18,055 nucleotides of DNA from NCBI GenBank assembly GCA_900543795.1, contig UQSH01000035.1, forward strand, positions 1 through 18,055, written 5' to 3'. The stretch is from an uncultured Oscillospiraceae bacterium (GTDB lineage Bacteria; Bacillota; Clostridia; Oscillospirales; Acutalibacteraceae). This document shows, in pieces, positions 1 through 6,363 of this stretch. Position 1 is the stretch's first letter. Every line of letters starts with the position of its first letter. Below the pieces are notes generated by a model. The model saw nothing but the letters and a program-made list of their open reading frames with translations. It had not been told where the DNA came from and made no database searches. The position numbers were made by a program, and so were the translations under genes.

Positions 1-953
1 CACCCGATTATCTCGTTATATCTCATCTTGAGCCCGACCACGCAGGCAGCATAAAGCTTTTGGCGGAAAAATATCCGCAGATAACCCTTATCGGAAACGC
101 AAAAACCTTTTCAATGCTTCCGCAGTTTTTTGACCTTGACGAAAGCATTGAGAAATTGACCGTTAAGGAGGGCGACACGGTTTCGCTCGGCTCTCATAAC
201 CTCGCATTTATTATGGCGCCTATGGTGCACTGGCCGGAGGTTATGGTTTGCTATGAATCAAGCGAAAAAATTCTTTTTGCGGCAGACGCATTCGGCAAAT
301 TCGGTGCGCTTGACACAGAAGAGGACTGGGCTTGCGAGGCAAGAAGATATTATTTCAATATCGTCGGCAAATACGGCGGACCTGTTCAAACGCTTCTTAA
401 AAAGGCGTCTGCGCTTGATATTCAAACAATCTGCCCGCTTCACGGCCCTATTCTTAAAGAAAACCTTGATTATTATTTCAATCTTTATAATATTTGGAGC
501 AGCTACGGCGTTGAGGCAGAGGGCGTGTTTATCGCTTACGCTTCAATGCACGGCAACACAAGAGACGCCGCTTTGAAGATGAAGGAAATTCTTGAAGCAA
601 AGGGCTGTAAAAAGGTTGCAATTTCCGACCTTTCAAGAGAGGATATGGCAGAGGCGATTGAGGACGCATTCAAATACGGAAAGGTTATTTTTGCCGCACC
701 GAGCTATGACGGCGGCGTTTTTCCGCCTATGGAGGAGCTTCTTCATCATCTTAAAAGCAAGGCTTGGCAAAACCGCACGGCAGGTATTATTGAAAACGGC
801 TCTTGGGCTCCCTGTGCGGCACGGGCTATTGTCGCAGCCCTTGAGGGAATGAAAAACATTACCATTTGCGACGCAAGGGTTTCAATCAAATCCGTTATGA
901 AGGATTCGGATATTTCGGCTATGGAGGCTCTTGCAGACGAAATTCTTGCTTAA
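1..953 (+). CDS. fprA: FprA-type flavodiiron protein (A-type flavoprotein), 5' end cut off by the window
   Basis: Cytoplasmic diiron/FMN enzyme that reduces O2 to water (or NO to N2O), protecting anaerobes from oxygen or nitrosative stress. The reading frame (codons from base 3) is already open at the window edge, so the apparent TTG start at base 60 is not the true start. Just upstream of it, bases 24-41 encode HLEPDH, the H-x-E-x-D-H diiron ligand motif of the metallo-beta-lactamase-like domain. Further ligands are visible in MVHWPE, AADAFG and CPLHGP. After about residue 155 (counted from base 60) a flavodoxin-like domain begins, with the FMN phosphate-binding loop YASMHGNT and later APSYDGG and ENGSWAP. 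The protein ends after the flavodoxin domain, so there is no C-terminal rubredoxin fusion and an external electron donor is expected. About 317 of the usual roughly 400 residues are present. Confidence 0.95.
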   Translation, partial: PDYLVISHLEPDHAGSIKLLAEKYPQITLIGNAKTFSMLPQFFDLDESIEKLTVKEGDTVSLGSHNLAFIMAPMVHWPEVMVCYESSEKILFAADAFGKFGALDTEEDWACEARRYYFNIVGKYGGPVQTLLKKASALDIQTICPLHGPILKENLDYYFNLYNIWSSYGVEAEGVFIAYASMHGNTRDAALKMKEILEAKGCKKVAISDLSREDMAEAIEDAFKYGKVIFAAPSYDGGVFPPMEELLHHLKSKAWQNRTAGIIENGSWAPCAARAIVAALEGMKNITICDARVSIKSVMKDSDISAMEALADEILA

Positions 954-990
954 TTTAAAAAGCCGATTTCAGCATAAGCAATCAGTTAAA

Positions 991-1010
991 CCGAGCCTTA
1001 AAAGGCTCGG
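991..1010. repeat. 20-bp hairpin sequence, copy 1 of 2
   Basis: CCGAGCCT-TAAA-AGGCTCGG, an 8-bp perfect stem with a 4-nt loop. The same 20 bases recur at 1294-1313. Copy 1 is followed by GTCAGCG and copy 2 is preceded by CAGTCTGA, so only the hairpin itself is shared. Two exact copies 300 bp apart suggest a repeat family in this genome rather than two independent terminators. Confidence 0.7.
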
Positions 1011-1143
1011 TCAGCGTGTAGAAAAAGTCCAAATATAAATTTCTACACGCCGACAGACTTCGAGAAACGGAGCTGAATTTCGTTTTCTTGCGAGTGGGAG
1101 CTGTACAACGGTACCGCCCCCGAGCAAAAAACGAAAAGTGCAC

Positions 1144-1182
1144 AAAAGCGGATTGGATTCGATGTCCAAGCCGCTTTTAAAA
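1144..1182 (+). terminator. Probable intrinsic terminator
   Basis: AAAAGCGG (1144-1151) pairs with CCGCTTTT (1171-1178). After one mismatch, TTGGA pairs with TCCAA around a 7-nt loop. An interrupted T-rich tail follows (TTTTAAAATTTT). It would end transcripts from the flavodiiron gene or from the hairpin cluster. The near symmetry means it could also work leftward. Confidence 0.6.
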
Positions 1183-1201
1183 TTTTAATTGATATAGTTA
1201 T

Positions 1202-1257
1202 TATAATACGGACAGGGGCAAGCCCTGTCTCTGGGAAATGTTTGAATCGTATTATAC
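1202..1257. repeat. Nested inverted repeats upstream of the acyltransferase gene
   Basis: TATAATACG (1202-1210) is inverted as CGTATTATA at 1249-1257. Inside lies a 7-bp hairpin, GACAGGG / CCCTGTC (1211-1229), with loop GCAAG. Together with the hairpin at 1294-1313 this fills the space between the terminator-like hairpin at 1144 and the ribosome binding site at 1323. TATAATACG could double as a promoter -10 region, but I see no good -35 box. Confidence 0.4.
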
Positions 1258-1293
1258 TTTGGCACGGTTCAGACCGCTTTATCGACAGTCTGA

Positions 1294-1313
1294 CCGAGCC
1301 TTAAAAGGCTCGG
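1294..1313. repeat. 20-bp hairpin sequence, copy 2 of 2
   Basis: Identical to 991-1010. It ends 10 bp before the GGAGG ribosome binding site of the acyltransferase gene, so it lies in that gene's leader. It rules out the longer reading frame that starts at 1238, because that extension would translate the hairpin and the ribosome binding site. Confidence 0.7.
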
Positions 1314-1333
1314 TTTGCCTTTGGAGGATAAAA

Positions 1334-2425
1334 ATGGCTGAAAACAAACCAACAAGAAATTACGGCATTGATTTGCTGCGCATTATTTCAATGCTGATGA
1401 TTGCAACGCTTCACACGCTTTACAGAGGCGGAGTTCTTGCGACGGTTGAGGCGGGCACCGCTCAATACTATGCCGCTTATTCCGTTTATCTGCTTTGCTA
1501 TATTGCCGTTAACCTTTATGCACTTATCAGCGGATATGTTGGCGTTAACGGAAAAGCACGGTACTATAAGCTTGCTTCGCTTTGGATTCAGGTTGAATTA
1601 TACTGCGTTCTTTTCACGGTTATTTTTGCCTTTATCCACCCCGAAATATATAAATTTGATTTCACGGTTAATCAGCTTTTTCCCGTTTCAACTAATCAAT
1701 ACTGGTATTTCACCGCATATTTTGTTATGTTTTTATTTACGCCGTATTTCAATAAAATCCTCAATTCGTTGAGCAAAGGGCAATTGATAACGCTTGGAAT
1801 AATTCTTGTTTTCTTTTCAACGCTTTGGTCAACCGTTTGGCAGACGGATTTTATGTCGTTGGAAAGAGGATATTCTGCCGTTTGGCTTTCTGTGCTTTAC
1901 CTATTGGGCGGCATTGCAAAAAAGCTTAATTTATCCGAAAAGGCAAAAAGCGGATGGCTTTTGCTTGGATATTTTATATGCATTGCCTTTGTTGCCTGCT
2001 TTAAGTTTTTAGGCGAAAAACACGGCGGAATAGCAATTACTCCGAATTATTTTATTTCATACAGTTCATTTCCCATGTTTGCAGGTGCGTTTTGCCTTTT
2101 CCTTTTCTTCACAAGGCTTAAAATCAACAGCAGCCCTGCACAAAAGCTTATCAAGGCTTTTGCTCCCGTTTCCTTTGGCGTTTATATTATTCACGCAAAT
2201 GGCTTTATTTGGAAATATGTTATGGAAAATGCCTTTGTTCGTTTTGCAGATTTAAACCCCGTTTTGCTTGTTTTCTGCACGGCTTTATCTGCCTTGGCGA
2301 TATATTTGATTTGCTCTGCAATTGATTGGCTTCGCATTTGCCTTTTCAGAGCAATAAAGGTTGATGAGCGGCTGAAATTGCTTGAAGACAAAATAAGATT
2401 AAAGCTTTCTGATAAAAAGAATTAA
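1334..2425 (+). CDS. Acyltransferase-3 family membrane protein
   Basis: A 363-residue integral membrane protein of the acyltransferase-3 family (OafA/WecH/IcaC-like). Members transfer acetyl or other acyl groups from the cytoplasm to cell-surface sugars or peptidoglycan; the substrate here is unknown. The N-terminus has the family signature: GIDLLRIISMLMIATLHTLYRGG, with the conserved His (about residue 29) after a hydrophobic helix, here split as GIDLLRIISML and MIATLHTLYRGG. About ten hydrophobic segments follow, then a charged tail (about 20 residues, Lys/Leu/Asp-rich). ATG at 1334 is chosen because GGAGG stands 6-7 nt upstream (1323-1327). The frame stays open back to 1238 but crosses the repeat hairpin. 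The gene stands alone: no convincing promoter and no terminator hairpin directly after it. Family assignment is firm; specificity cannot be inferred. Confidence 0.88.
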   Translation: MAENKPTRNYGIDLLRIISMLMIATLHTLYRGGVLATVEAGTAQYYAAYSVYLLCYIAVNLYALISGYVGVNGKARYYKLASLWIQVELYCVLFTVIFAFIHPEIYKFDFTVNQLFPVSTNQYWYFTAYFVMFLFTPYFNKILNSLSKGQLITLGIILVFFSTLWSTVWQTDFMSLERGYSAVWLSVLYLLGGIAKKLNLSEKAKSGWLLLGYFICIAFVACFKFLGEKHGGIAITPNYFISYSSFPMFAGAFCLFLFFTRLKINSSPAQKLIKAFAPVSFGVYIIHANGFIWKYVMENAFVRFADLNPVLLVFCTALSALAIYLICSAIDWLRICLFRAIKVDERLKLLEDKIRLKLSDKKN

Positions 2426-2509
2426 TGTGTTTTTTTGGTTAACCTGTATAAATTTATTTACATATTGCTCATAATATACTTGCGTTTTGTGGAATTTTGT
2501 ACAAATTTA

Positions 2510-2538
2510 TTGACTTTAATGCGAATAATCGCTAATAT
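2510..2538 (+). promoter_or_regulatory. Sigma-A promoter of the DUF6465-like gene
   Basis: -35 TTGACT (2510-2515), 17-bp spacer, -10 TAATAT (2533-2538). This predicts a transcript starting near 2545 with a leader of about 70 nt. The ribosome binding site AAAGGA is at 2600-2604, about 10 nt before the ATG at 2615. Confidence 0.7.
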
Positions 2539-2614
2539 ATTGATTGTAAAGTATTTTTGCTTTACCGAAATCAGTCGATAAAAAGTGATTATTCAATAGA
2601 AAGGATTTATTATT

Positions 2615-3070
2615 ATGGCAACAAAAAACACACAAACAGTAAAAAAGGCTGCAAAGGAAGCAACAAAGAAAGCTGCAGAGGCCGTTAAGGAAACTGCCGC
2701 AAAGGCTGAAAAAGAGGTTAAGGAAGCAACTGCAAGCGTTGAAAAAACCGCAAAAAAGAGCGCAGAAAAGGCAGTTAAGGAAGTTAAAAAGGCAACCGAT
2801 AAGGCTGAAAAAGAGGTTAAGGATGCCGCAAAGGCAGTTAAGAAAACCGCCAAAAAGACAGCTCAGAAGCTTGTAACAAAAGAGGTTTATTTTGAATTTG
2901 CAGGCAAGCAAATTGCTTCCTCAGCGGTAACCGAGGCTGTTGAAAAGGCTTATGTTGAAGCCGGAAACAAGGCTTCCTCGATTAAATCAATTAAGCTTTA
3001 TATTAAGGCAGAGGACAGCGCAGTTTATTATGTTATCAACGAAAGCGTAACAGGAAAAATTGAATTATAA
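2615..3070 (+). CDS. Lys/Ala-rich protein with a DUF6465-like C-terminal domain
   Basis: A 151-residue protein in two parts. Residues 1 to about 88 are almost entirely K, A, E, T and V, a highly charged amphipathic helix reminiscent of histone-H1-like, phasin-like or LEA-type sequences. Its repeat period looks like 11 residues: KAEKEVKEA recurs as KAEKEVKDA 33 residues on, and 23 identical bases recur 99 bp apart (2702 and 2801). Residues from about 88 to 151 (VYFEFAGKQI ... SIKLYIKAEDSAVYYVINE ... GKIEL) resemble the DUF6465 domain of Clostridia; I recognise the pattern from memory. No signal peptide or membrane segment, so probably cytoplasmic. Basic helix plus small beta domain suggests nucleic-acid or polymer binding, but that is speculation. 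It has its own promoter and terminator and is a single-gene unit. Confidence 0.85.
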   Translation: MATKNTQTVKKAAKEATKKAAEAVKETAAKAEKEVKEATASVEKTAKKSAEKAVKEVKKATDKAEKEVKDAAKAVKKTAKKTAQKLVTKEVYFEFAGKQIASSAVTEAVEKAYVEAGNKASSIKSIKLYIKAEDSAVYYVINESVTGKIEL

Positions 3071-3092
3071 TTTTAAATTATAAGCGTAAACG

Positions 3093-3125
3093 CTCCGCAG
3101 GATAATCTTCCCTGCGGAGTTTTTT
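3093..3125 (+). terminator. Intrinsic terminator of the DUF6465-like gene
   Basis: A perfect 9-bp stem, CTCCGCAGG (3093-3101) with CCTGCGGAG (3111-3119), 9-nt loop, followed by six T (3120-3125). It starts 22 bp after the stop codon. Confidence 0.92.
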
Positions 3126-3131
3126 ATATGC

Positions 3132-3212
3132 GCAACACCTAAAACGGTGTTGCCTGCGAAGTAAAAACGCTAAATGCTAAATGCCGCAGAAGACTCAACC
3201 TCTGCGGCATTT
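3132..3212. other. Two further hairpins between convergent genes
   Basis: GCAACACC (3132-3139) pairs with GGTGTTGC (3146-3153). AAATGCCGCAGA (3179-3190) pairs over 12 bp with TCTGCGGCATTT (3201-3212). Neither has a long T run, but the second starts with AAAT and ends with ATTT, so it could help stop transcription in both directions. They sit between the converging DUF6465-like gene and the butyryl-CoA operon. Confidence 0.6.
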
Positions 3213-3238
3213 CCTTATTATGATTATGCGTAAATCAT

Positions 3239-3262
3239 AAAAGGGCGATTGCTCGCCCTTTT
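3239..3262 (-). terminator. Intrinsic terminator of the butyryl-CoA operon (can work both ways)
   Basis: AAAAGGGCGA (3239-3248) pairs over 10 bp with TCGCCCTTTT (3253-3262) around a 4-nt loop. Read leftward, it begins 7 bp after the etfA stop codon and ends in TTTT. Confidence 0.88.
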
Positions 3263-3269
3263 AAATTAT

Positions 3270-4316
3270 TTATTTTGCCTGTGCCTTGATTGCTTCGGTA
3301 AGAAGGGGAACGATTTTATTAAGATCGCCAACTATACCGTAATCCGCAACATCAAAGATAGGAGCCGTTTCGTCCTTATTTATCGCAATGATAATATCGG
3401 ATTCCTCCATACCTGCCGTGTGCTGAATAGCACCGCTGATGCCGATTGCGAAATAAACATTCGGGCGAACTGTTTTACCTGTTTGACCAACCTGCAAATC
3501 CTTTGGAAGCCAGCCGTTATCAACAACTGCTCTTGAACAGGAAACCGTTCCGCCCAAAGCCTCTGCCAAATCCTCAAGAAGCTTGAAATTCTCTTTACTG
3601 CCAACGCCTCTGCCGCCTGAAACAAGGATTTTTGCCTCTTGAATATCTGCCGCAGTTGAAACCTCTTTAACAATATCCAGAATTTCTACATAGCAGTTAT
3701 TCTCTTCAAGAACGGGATTAAATTCAACAACCTCTGCCTTTGCGTCTGCAATAGGAGCAATCTTCTGCATAACGCCGGGACGAACGGTTGCCATCTGCGG
3801 ACGGTTATCCGGGCAGGCAATAGTTGCAATTGTGTTTCCGCCGAAGGCAGGACGGGTCATAAGCAGCTGATTATGCTTTTGCTCCTTATTAGGAAGCGGA
3901 TTAAGCGGAAAATCTCCGATTTCAAGCTGTGTGCAGTCTGCGGTTAAGCCTGTGCCGACTCTTGCAGAAACACGGGGACCTAAATCTCTGCCGATAGCAG
4001 TTGCGCCAACGAGCATAATTTCCGGCTTATATTCATTGATAACTGCGGCAAGTGCCTGTGTGTAGGGCTCTGTTCTGTATGTTTCAAGAACAGGGCTGTC
4101 AACAACGATAACCTTATCTGCGCCGTACTGTGCAAGAGAATCTGCAAGACCTTTAACGCCCGAGCCGAGAAGAACTGCCGTTACATCTGTGTTTAAATCA
4201 GCGGCGAGGTCCTTTGCCTTGCCTAATAATTCATAAGCAATAGGGCTGATTTCATTATCAACCTGCTGAGCGTAAATGAAAACGCCCTTATACTGTTCAA
4301 TATTCTTTGTAACCAT
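3270..4316 (-). CDS. etfA: Electron transfer flavoprotein, alpha subunit
   Basis: A 348-residue large ETF subunit. It carries an FAD and, with EtfB and butyryl-CoA dehydrogenase, moves electrons from NADH to crotonyl-CoA; in clostridia this is known to be coupled to ferredoxin reduction (electron bifurcation). The N-terminal half is the AANH-like ETF domain. The C-terminal half shows the conserved FAD-binding stretches: SGGRGVGSKENF, GQTGKTVRPNVYFAIGISG, GAIQHTAGM, and NKDETAPIFDVADYGIVGDL (20 residues). Length is close to typical (about 330-350). Last gene of the operon. Its Shine-Dalgarno GGAGGG overlaps the etfB stop codon, with 13 nt between the genes, so translation is probably coupled. 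There are no ferredoxin-like cysteine clusters at the N-terminus. Confidence 0.97.
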   Translation of the reverse strand: MVTKNIEQYKGVFIYAQQVDNEISPIAYELLGKAKDLAADLNTDVTAVLLGSGVKGLADSLAQYGADKVIVVDSPVLETYRTEPYTQALAAVINEYKPEIMLVGATAIGRDLGPRVSARVGTGLTADCTQLEIGDFPLNPLPNKEQKHNQLLMTRPAFGGNTIATIACPDNRPQMATVRPGVMQKIAPIADAKAEVVEFNPVLEENNCYVEILDIVKEVSTAADIQEAKILVSGGRGVGSKENFKLLEDLAEALGGTVSCSRAVVDNGWLPKDLQVGQTGKTVRPNVYFAIGISGAIQHTAGMEESDIIIAINKDETAPIFDVADYGIVGDLNKIVPLLTEAIKAQAK

Positions 4317-4329
4317 TATTCAGCCCTCC

Positions 4330-5115
4330 TTATATAATGTGCTTTTCCAAAAGCTTTGAAGCAATATATTCAGCGGCTTCTGCGGGACTGTCGGGAGCAA
4401 CCTTTTCGCCTGCGCCCTTTCTTACCTTATCGGAAGCCTTTGCAATCTTCGTCGGAGAGCCGTTAAGACCGATATTTGAATCATCAACATCTTTAAGGTC
4501 TGCTCTGCCCCAAACGGTGATTTCCTTCTTGTATGCGTCAAAAATTCCGCCGGGAGTCATATATCTCGGCTCATTAAGCTCTGAAAGAGCCGTTATTGCA
4601 ACAGGCATCTTTGCCTTTAATATATGGAATCTGTCGTCAAACTGACGCTTAACAACAACATAATCGCCCTCAATCTTAATATCCTCTGCATAAGAGATAA
4701 CAGGAATGCCGAGGTGCTCCGCAATCTGAGGACCAACCTGTGCAGTATCTCCGTCAATAGCCTGACGGCCTGTGATAATGATATCATAATCAAGGTTGCG
4801 AAGAGCGCCTGCGATAGTTGTTGAGGTTGCCCATGTGTCTGCACCGCCGAGAACTCTGTCTGTAACAAGAATTCCATTGTCTGCACCCATAGCCATTGCC
4901 TCGCGAAGAACCTCTTCAGCCTTGGGAAGTCCCATTGTTAAAGCAGTTACCTCTGCGCCGAATTCATCCTTCATACGAAGTGCCGCTTCAAGACCTGCCT
5001 TATCATCAGGATTCATAATGGAGAGCATTGCCGCTCTGTTTAAAGTGCCGTCAGGGTTAAACTGAACACCGCCCTTTGTGTCAGGCACCTGCTTAATACA
5101 TACAACAATTTTCAT
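4330..5115 (-). CDS. etfB: Electron transfer flavoprotein, beta subunit
   Basis: A 261-residue small ETF subunit. It starts MKIVVCIKQVPDT, a family hallmark. TGRQAIDGDTAQVGPQIAE lies at about residues 114-132; this DGDTAQVGPQ region is where bifurcating EtfBs (for example of Acidaminococcus and Megasphaera) bind the second FAD instead of the AMP held by mitochondrial-type ETF. That supports a bifurcating Bcd-EtfAB complex, by family analogy. The start is set by GGAGGG about 11 nt upstream. The stop codon of bcd is the first TAA of the run TAAGGAGGGC that also forms this Shine-Dalgarno. The same arrangement recurs at the etfB-etfA junction. Confidence 0.97.
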   Translation of the reverse strand: MKIVVCIKQVPDTKGGVQFNPDGTLNRAAMLSIMNPDDKAGLEAALRMKDEFGAEVTALTMGLPKAEEVLREAMAMGADNGILVTDRVLGGADTWATSTTIAGALRNLDYDIIITGRQAIDGDTAQVGPQIAEHLGIPVISYAEDIKIEGDYVVVKRQFDDRFHILKAKMPVAITALSELNEPRYMTPGGIFDAYKKEITVWGRADLKDVDDSNIGLNGSPTKIAKASDKVRKGAGEKVAPDSPAEAAEYIASKLLEKHII

Positions 5116-5129
5116 CTGCTTCGCCCTCC

Positions 5130-6284
5130 TTACTTCAACAGGTTACCGCTGATAACCATACGCTGAACCTCTGAGGTTCCCTCATAAATCTCGGTTATCT
5201 TTGCATCACGCATCATTCTTTCAACCTCATATTCACGGATATAGCCGTAGCCGCCGAGAAGCTGAACTGCCTTTGTTGTTACATACATTGCGGTTTCAGC
5301 GGCAAAAAGCTTTGCCTGAGCCGCTTCAACGGAATAAGACTTTTGAGTTGCCTTTGCCTGAGCCGCTTTATAAACAATAAGCTTTGCGGCTTCAACACGG
5401 GTTGCCATATCTGCAAGCTGGAACTGTGTGTTTTGGAAGGCACCTATTGCTCTGCCGAACTGCTTTCTTTCCTTAACATATTCAATTGCTCTGTCAAGAG
5501 CGCCCTCTGCAATGCCGAGCGCCTGAGCGGCAATACCTATACGACCGCCGTCAAGAGTGTGCATGGCAATACCGAAGCCCTTGCCCTGCGGGCCTAAAAT
5601 GTTTTCCTTGGGTATTCTGCAATCCTGGAAAATAAGCTCATAGGTTGATGAGCCGCGGATACCCATTTTCTTTTCCTTTGTGCCGAAAAGGAAGCCGGGA
5701 GCGGTTTTCGGAACGATGAATGCCGAAAACAGCTTTTTCTTTCTTCCTCTTTTATCTTCAACAACATCTGTTACTGCGATAACGATATAAATATCTGCTT
5801 CCTTACCGTTTGTGATGAAGCATTTTGAGCCGTTAAGAACCCACTCATCGCCGTCAAGCACTGCCTTTGTTTGTGCTCCCTGAGCGTCTGTTCCTGCGCC
5901 CGGCTCCGTGAGTGCAAACGCACCTAAAAGCTCGCCCGAAGCAAGCGGCTTAAGATATTTCTGCTTTTGCTCCTCTGTTCCATATGTAAGAATCGGATCA
6001 CAGCAAAGCGAGGTGTGAGCGGAAACAATAACGCTTGTTGTTGCACACGCCTTTGCAAGCTCCTCAACGCACATAACATAGGTGAGCGGATCACAACCCT
6101 GTCCGCCGAACTCCTTCGGAATCGGTATTCCGAGAAAGCCGAGCTTTTGCATTTTAGTTACCGTTTCTCTCGGAAACTGCTCGGTTTCATCTGTTTCAAC
6201 AGCAAGAGGCTTAACCTCGTTTTCAGCGAAATCAGCAAAAAGCTTTCTTGCCATCTCGTGCTCTTTACTTAAAGTAAATTCCAT
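5130..6284 (-). CDS. bcd: Butyryl-CoA dehydrogenase (short-chain acyl-CoA dehydrogenase)
   Basis: A 384-residue FAD flavoenzyme that reduces crotonyl-CoA to butyryl-CoA in the fermentative direction. It has standard acyl-CoA dehydrogenase signatures: ALTEPGAGTDAQG (first family signature), GSKCFITNG, GIRGSSTYELIFQDCRIP, RKQFGRAIGAFQ, and the C-terminal QLLGGYGYIREYEVERMMRD. The catalytic base is the Glu in IYEGTSEVQ (about residue 368), the position used by short-chain dehydrogenases of this group, including Megasphaera BCAD. The start ATG follows GGAGGA by 6 nt. It lies between hbd (78-79 nt away, with an intercistronic hairpin) and etfB (14 nt away), so Bcd and its electron donor are made together. 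Confidence 0.97.
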   Translation of the reverse strand: MEFTLSKEHEMARKLFADFAENEVKPLAVETDETEQFPRETVTKMQKLGFLGIPIPKEFGGQGCDPLTYVMCVEELAKACATTSVIVSAHTSLCCDPILTYGTEEQKQKYLKPLASGELLGAFALTEPGAGTDAQGAQTKAVLDGDEWVLNGSKCFITNGKEADIYIVIAVTDVVEDKRGRKKKLFSAFIVPKTAPGFLFGTKEKKMGIRGSSTYELIFQDCRIPKENILGPQGKGFGIAMHTLDGGRIGIAAQALGIAEGALDRAIEYVKERKQFGRAIGAFQNTQFQLADMATRVEAAKLIVYKAAQAKATQKSYSVEAAQAKLFAAETAMYVTTKAVQLLGGYGYIREYEVERMMRDAKITEIYEGTSEVQRMVISGNLLK

Positions 6285-6325
6285 AATTTTTCCTCCGTGT
6301 AAGCTACTGCATTACAGTTTTACAG

Positions 6326-6348
6326 GCTCCCGCATATTTTGCGGAAGC
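6326..6348 (-). other. Hairpin between hbd and bcd
   Basis: On the transcribed strand GCTTCCGC pairs with GCGGGAGC (8 bp including one G-T pair) around a 7-nt loop, 16 nt after the hbd stop codon. No T run follows, so it is not a standard terminator. It lies in the longest gap of the operon (about 79 nt) and may stabilise or separate the thl-crt-hbd and bcd-etfBA halves of the message. Confidence 0.55.
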
Positions 6349-6363
6349 CCGATTATTTTATTA

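Larger units (their letters stand above)
985..1182 (+). other. Intergenic cluster of five RNA-like hairpins (unidentified)
   Basis: This stretch has no convincing gene but consecutive inverted repeats: 991-1010 (8-bp stem, TAAA loop), 1014-1050 (11-bp perfect stem, GCGTGTAGAAA with its complement), about 1054-1076 (CAG/CTG plus CTTCG/CGGAG around AGAAA), about 1081-1140 (TTTCGTTTT paired with AAAACGAAA, then more imperfect pairing) and 1144-1178, which resembles an intrinsic terminator. It could be a structured small RNA, the leader of the downstream gene, or a dispersed palindromic intergenic repeat. I cannot tell which strand is transcribed and see no clear promoter in front of it. I do not recognise it as a known riboswitch. 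Confidence 0.45.

Noticed and set aside
1105..1135. T-box riboswitch core (GGTACCGC resembles the T-box)
   Set aside because: The TGG that should pair with the tRNA CCA end is CGG here, no stem I or specifier loop is recognisable, and the downstream gene is not linked to an amino acid.
1238..1333. N-terminal extension of the acyltransferase frame
   Set aside because: The extension would translate the repeat hairpin and the GGAGG ribosome site. The family's N-terminal signature starts right after ATG 1334.
2516..2911. Leu/Phe/Cys-rich frames on the minus strand opposite the DUF6465-like gene
   Set aside because: They are the complement of the Lys/Ala repeat codons, with no ribosome site. The plus-strand gene has promoter, ribosome site and terminator.
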